A DNA stretch of 64,000 bases from an uncultured bacterium. Lineage in GTDB: Bacteria; Verrucomicrobiota; Verrucomicrobiia; CAIQCK01. Both the position numbers and the translations under genes were made by a program. Under the pieces are notes generated by a model that had not been told where the DNA came from, did not search any database, and saw only the letters and a list, made by a program, of their open reading frames with translations. The stretch lies in contig CAIQCK010000101.1 of NCBI GenBank assembly GCA_903870275.1, positions 77,141 to 141,140 of the forward strand. Reading direction: 5' to 3'. Positions 63,434 to 64,000 of this stretch are shown one piece after another; position 1 is the stretch's first letter; the number at the start of each line of letters is the position of its first letter.

Positions 63434-63498
63434 GCTAACGGCATCCACATGGTCGCGATTTTCATCCCTTTACCGCGAGGCGCGGCGTGACGCATACT
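63434..63498 (+). promoter_or_regulatory. Conserved promoter module, copy F
   Basis: The 43-bp block at 63434-63476 starts GCTAACGGCATCCACA and contains GATTTTCATCCC. TTTACC (63469-63474), 18 bp, CATACT (63493-63498), then seven bases to ATG 63506. It places the transporter under the same control as the secreted hydrolases. Confidence 0.75.
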
Positions 63499-63505
63499 GC
63501 GGCGA

Positions 63506-64000
63506 ATGAGTTCCACCAGCACCCAGAGCAGTTTGCCGGCATCTGCCGCGCAAACGCCGCCGTTTCATCGGCATTACAAATGGGAGCTGCTGTTCCTGCT
63601 CTGCCTTGCGTTCTTCTTCCATCAAGGCGACCGGGCCATCTTCGGTGTGGTGATCTCGCAGATTCGCACGGACCTCGGGCTCAGCGATGGGCAGCTTGGC
63701 ATGGTCGGCACGATCTTGTTCCTGATGCTGGCGCTGACGATGCCGTTCGCCGGCTACGTCGGCGACAAGTGGAAGAAGAACTGGATCATCACGTGCAGCC
63801 TGATGTTCTGGAGCACGGCGACGATTTTCACCGGCTGCGCGCAGGGCATCGTGGGGCTGATCATGCTGCGCAGCGTGGCGACGGCGGGCGGCGAGGCATT
63901 CTACGCGCCGGCGGCGTATCCGTTGATGGCGAAGTTCCATCATCGCACGCGCGCGATGGCGTTGTCGCTGCACCAGGGCGCTCTCTACGTCGGCGTGATG
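63506..64000 (+). CDS. MFS transporter, N-terminal part (runs off the window)
   Basis: 165 codons are visible with no stop before the edge. After a hydrophilic, Ser/Thr-rich N-terminus of ~24 residues come transmembrane helices beginning W-E-L-L-F-L-L-C-L-A-F-F-F, with H-Q-G-D-R-A-I-F-G close to the helix-1 motif of anion:cation symporters such as hexuronate carriers. The loop 2-3 motif G-Y-V-G-D-K-W-K-K-N-W is the MFS motif A. A sugar-acid substrate fits the uronate-processing genes in the window, but is inferred. ATG 63506 lies seven bases after the -10, with no ribosome binding site. Confidence 0.8.
   Translation, partial: MSSTSTQSSLPASAAQTPPFHRHYKWELLFLLCLAFFFHQGDRAIFGVVISQIRTDLGLSDGQLGMVGTILFLMLALTMPFAGYVGDKWKKNWIITCSLMFWSTATIFTGCAQGIVGLIMLRSVATAGGEAFYAPAAYPLMAKFHHRTRAMALSLHQGALYVGVM

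Noticed and set aside
63208-63438. 76-codon open frame before the MFS gene
   Set aside because: It is made mostly of the CACGGAT inverted repeat and has no recognisable protein features.

Overview
The window is a high-GC stretch of bacterial chromosome packed with secreted carbohydrate-active proteins. Several features point to the Planctomycetes-Verrucomicrobia-Lentisphaerae group, most likely a Verrucomicrobiota-type organism; this is inferred from gene content and no rRNA or marker gene is present to confirm it. The features are repeated Tat-exported TIM-barrel proteins and Gfo/Idh/MocA oxidoreductases, ThuA domains fused to FG-GAP repeats, ceramidase-like and GHL10-like proteins, WbsX/GH99-like proteins, and no SusC/SusD pair. 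I saw no tRNA, rRNA, CRISPR array, insertion sequence or sulfatase.

Layout. 1-719: tail of a truncated gene and a small membrane protein. 799-5912: ceramidase-like hydrolase, alpha/beta-hydrolase esterase and a clan-A glycosidase. 5959-6066: a relic that looks like a polysaccharide lyase family 6 gene. 6159-14196: two tandem paralogous beta-helix/CBM9 proteins and two GHL10-like TIM barrels. 14322-16656: divergent pair of a Tat-exported TIM-barrel protein and a PL7 alginate lyase. 16657-17569: no credible gene, two ~210-bp direct repeats. 17570-19900: oxidoreductase and an AraC-type regulator. 19967-26941: a 1706-residue double hydrolase, an SDR and a mannonate dehydratase. 27098-37740: clan-A glycosidase, two TIM-barrel proteins, a tandem SGNH esterase, an alpha/alpha-barrel glycosidase and a second SDR. 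37724-37819: heptanucleotide repeats. 37825-44228: enolase-superfamily sugar-acid dehydratase, beta-helix/SGNH fusion and two GH99-like proteins. 44328-49671: two large secreted glycosidase-like proteins and a small beta-sandwich protein. 49679-55094: PocR/AraC regulator divergent from a ThuA-oxidoreductase-ThuA operon. 55174-61087: fucosidase/GH42-like protein, GH27 alpha-galactosidase and GH99-like/LamG protein. 61208-62947: low-GC Schlafen-type ATPase. 63055-63505: a gene relic, an inverted repeat and a promoter. 63506-64000: start of an MFS transporter.

How it works together (inference). The secreted lyase, glycosidases and esterases would break down a complex, uronate-containing, probably acylated glycan. 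The MFS carrier would import products. Two SDR reductases, the mannonate dehydratase and the MR-type dehydratase would turn hexuronates and aldonates into 2-keto-3-deoxy acids.

The most striking finding is a recurring promoter module: a conserved 43-bp block ending in a TTTACC -35, then exactly 18 bp, then a CATACT-like -10. It precedes five genes in near-complete form and two more in part. In six of those seven the -10 lies only 6-7 bp before the ATG, which predicts leaderless mRNAs. One copy is preceded by an in-frame relic of the 3' end of the local AraC gene, which suggests how the module spread.
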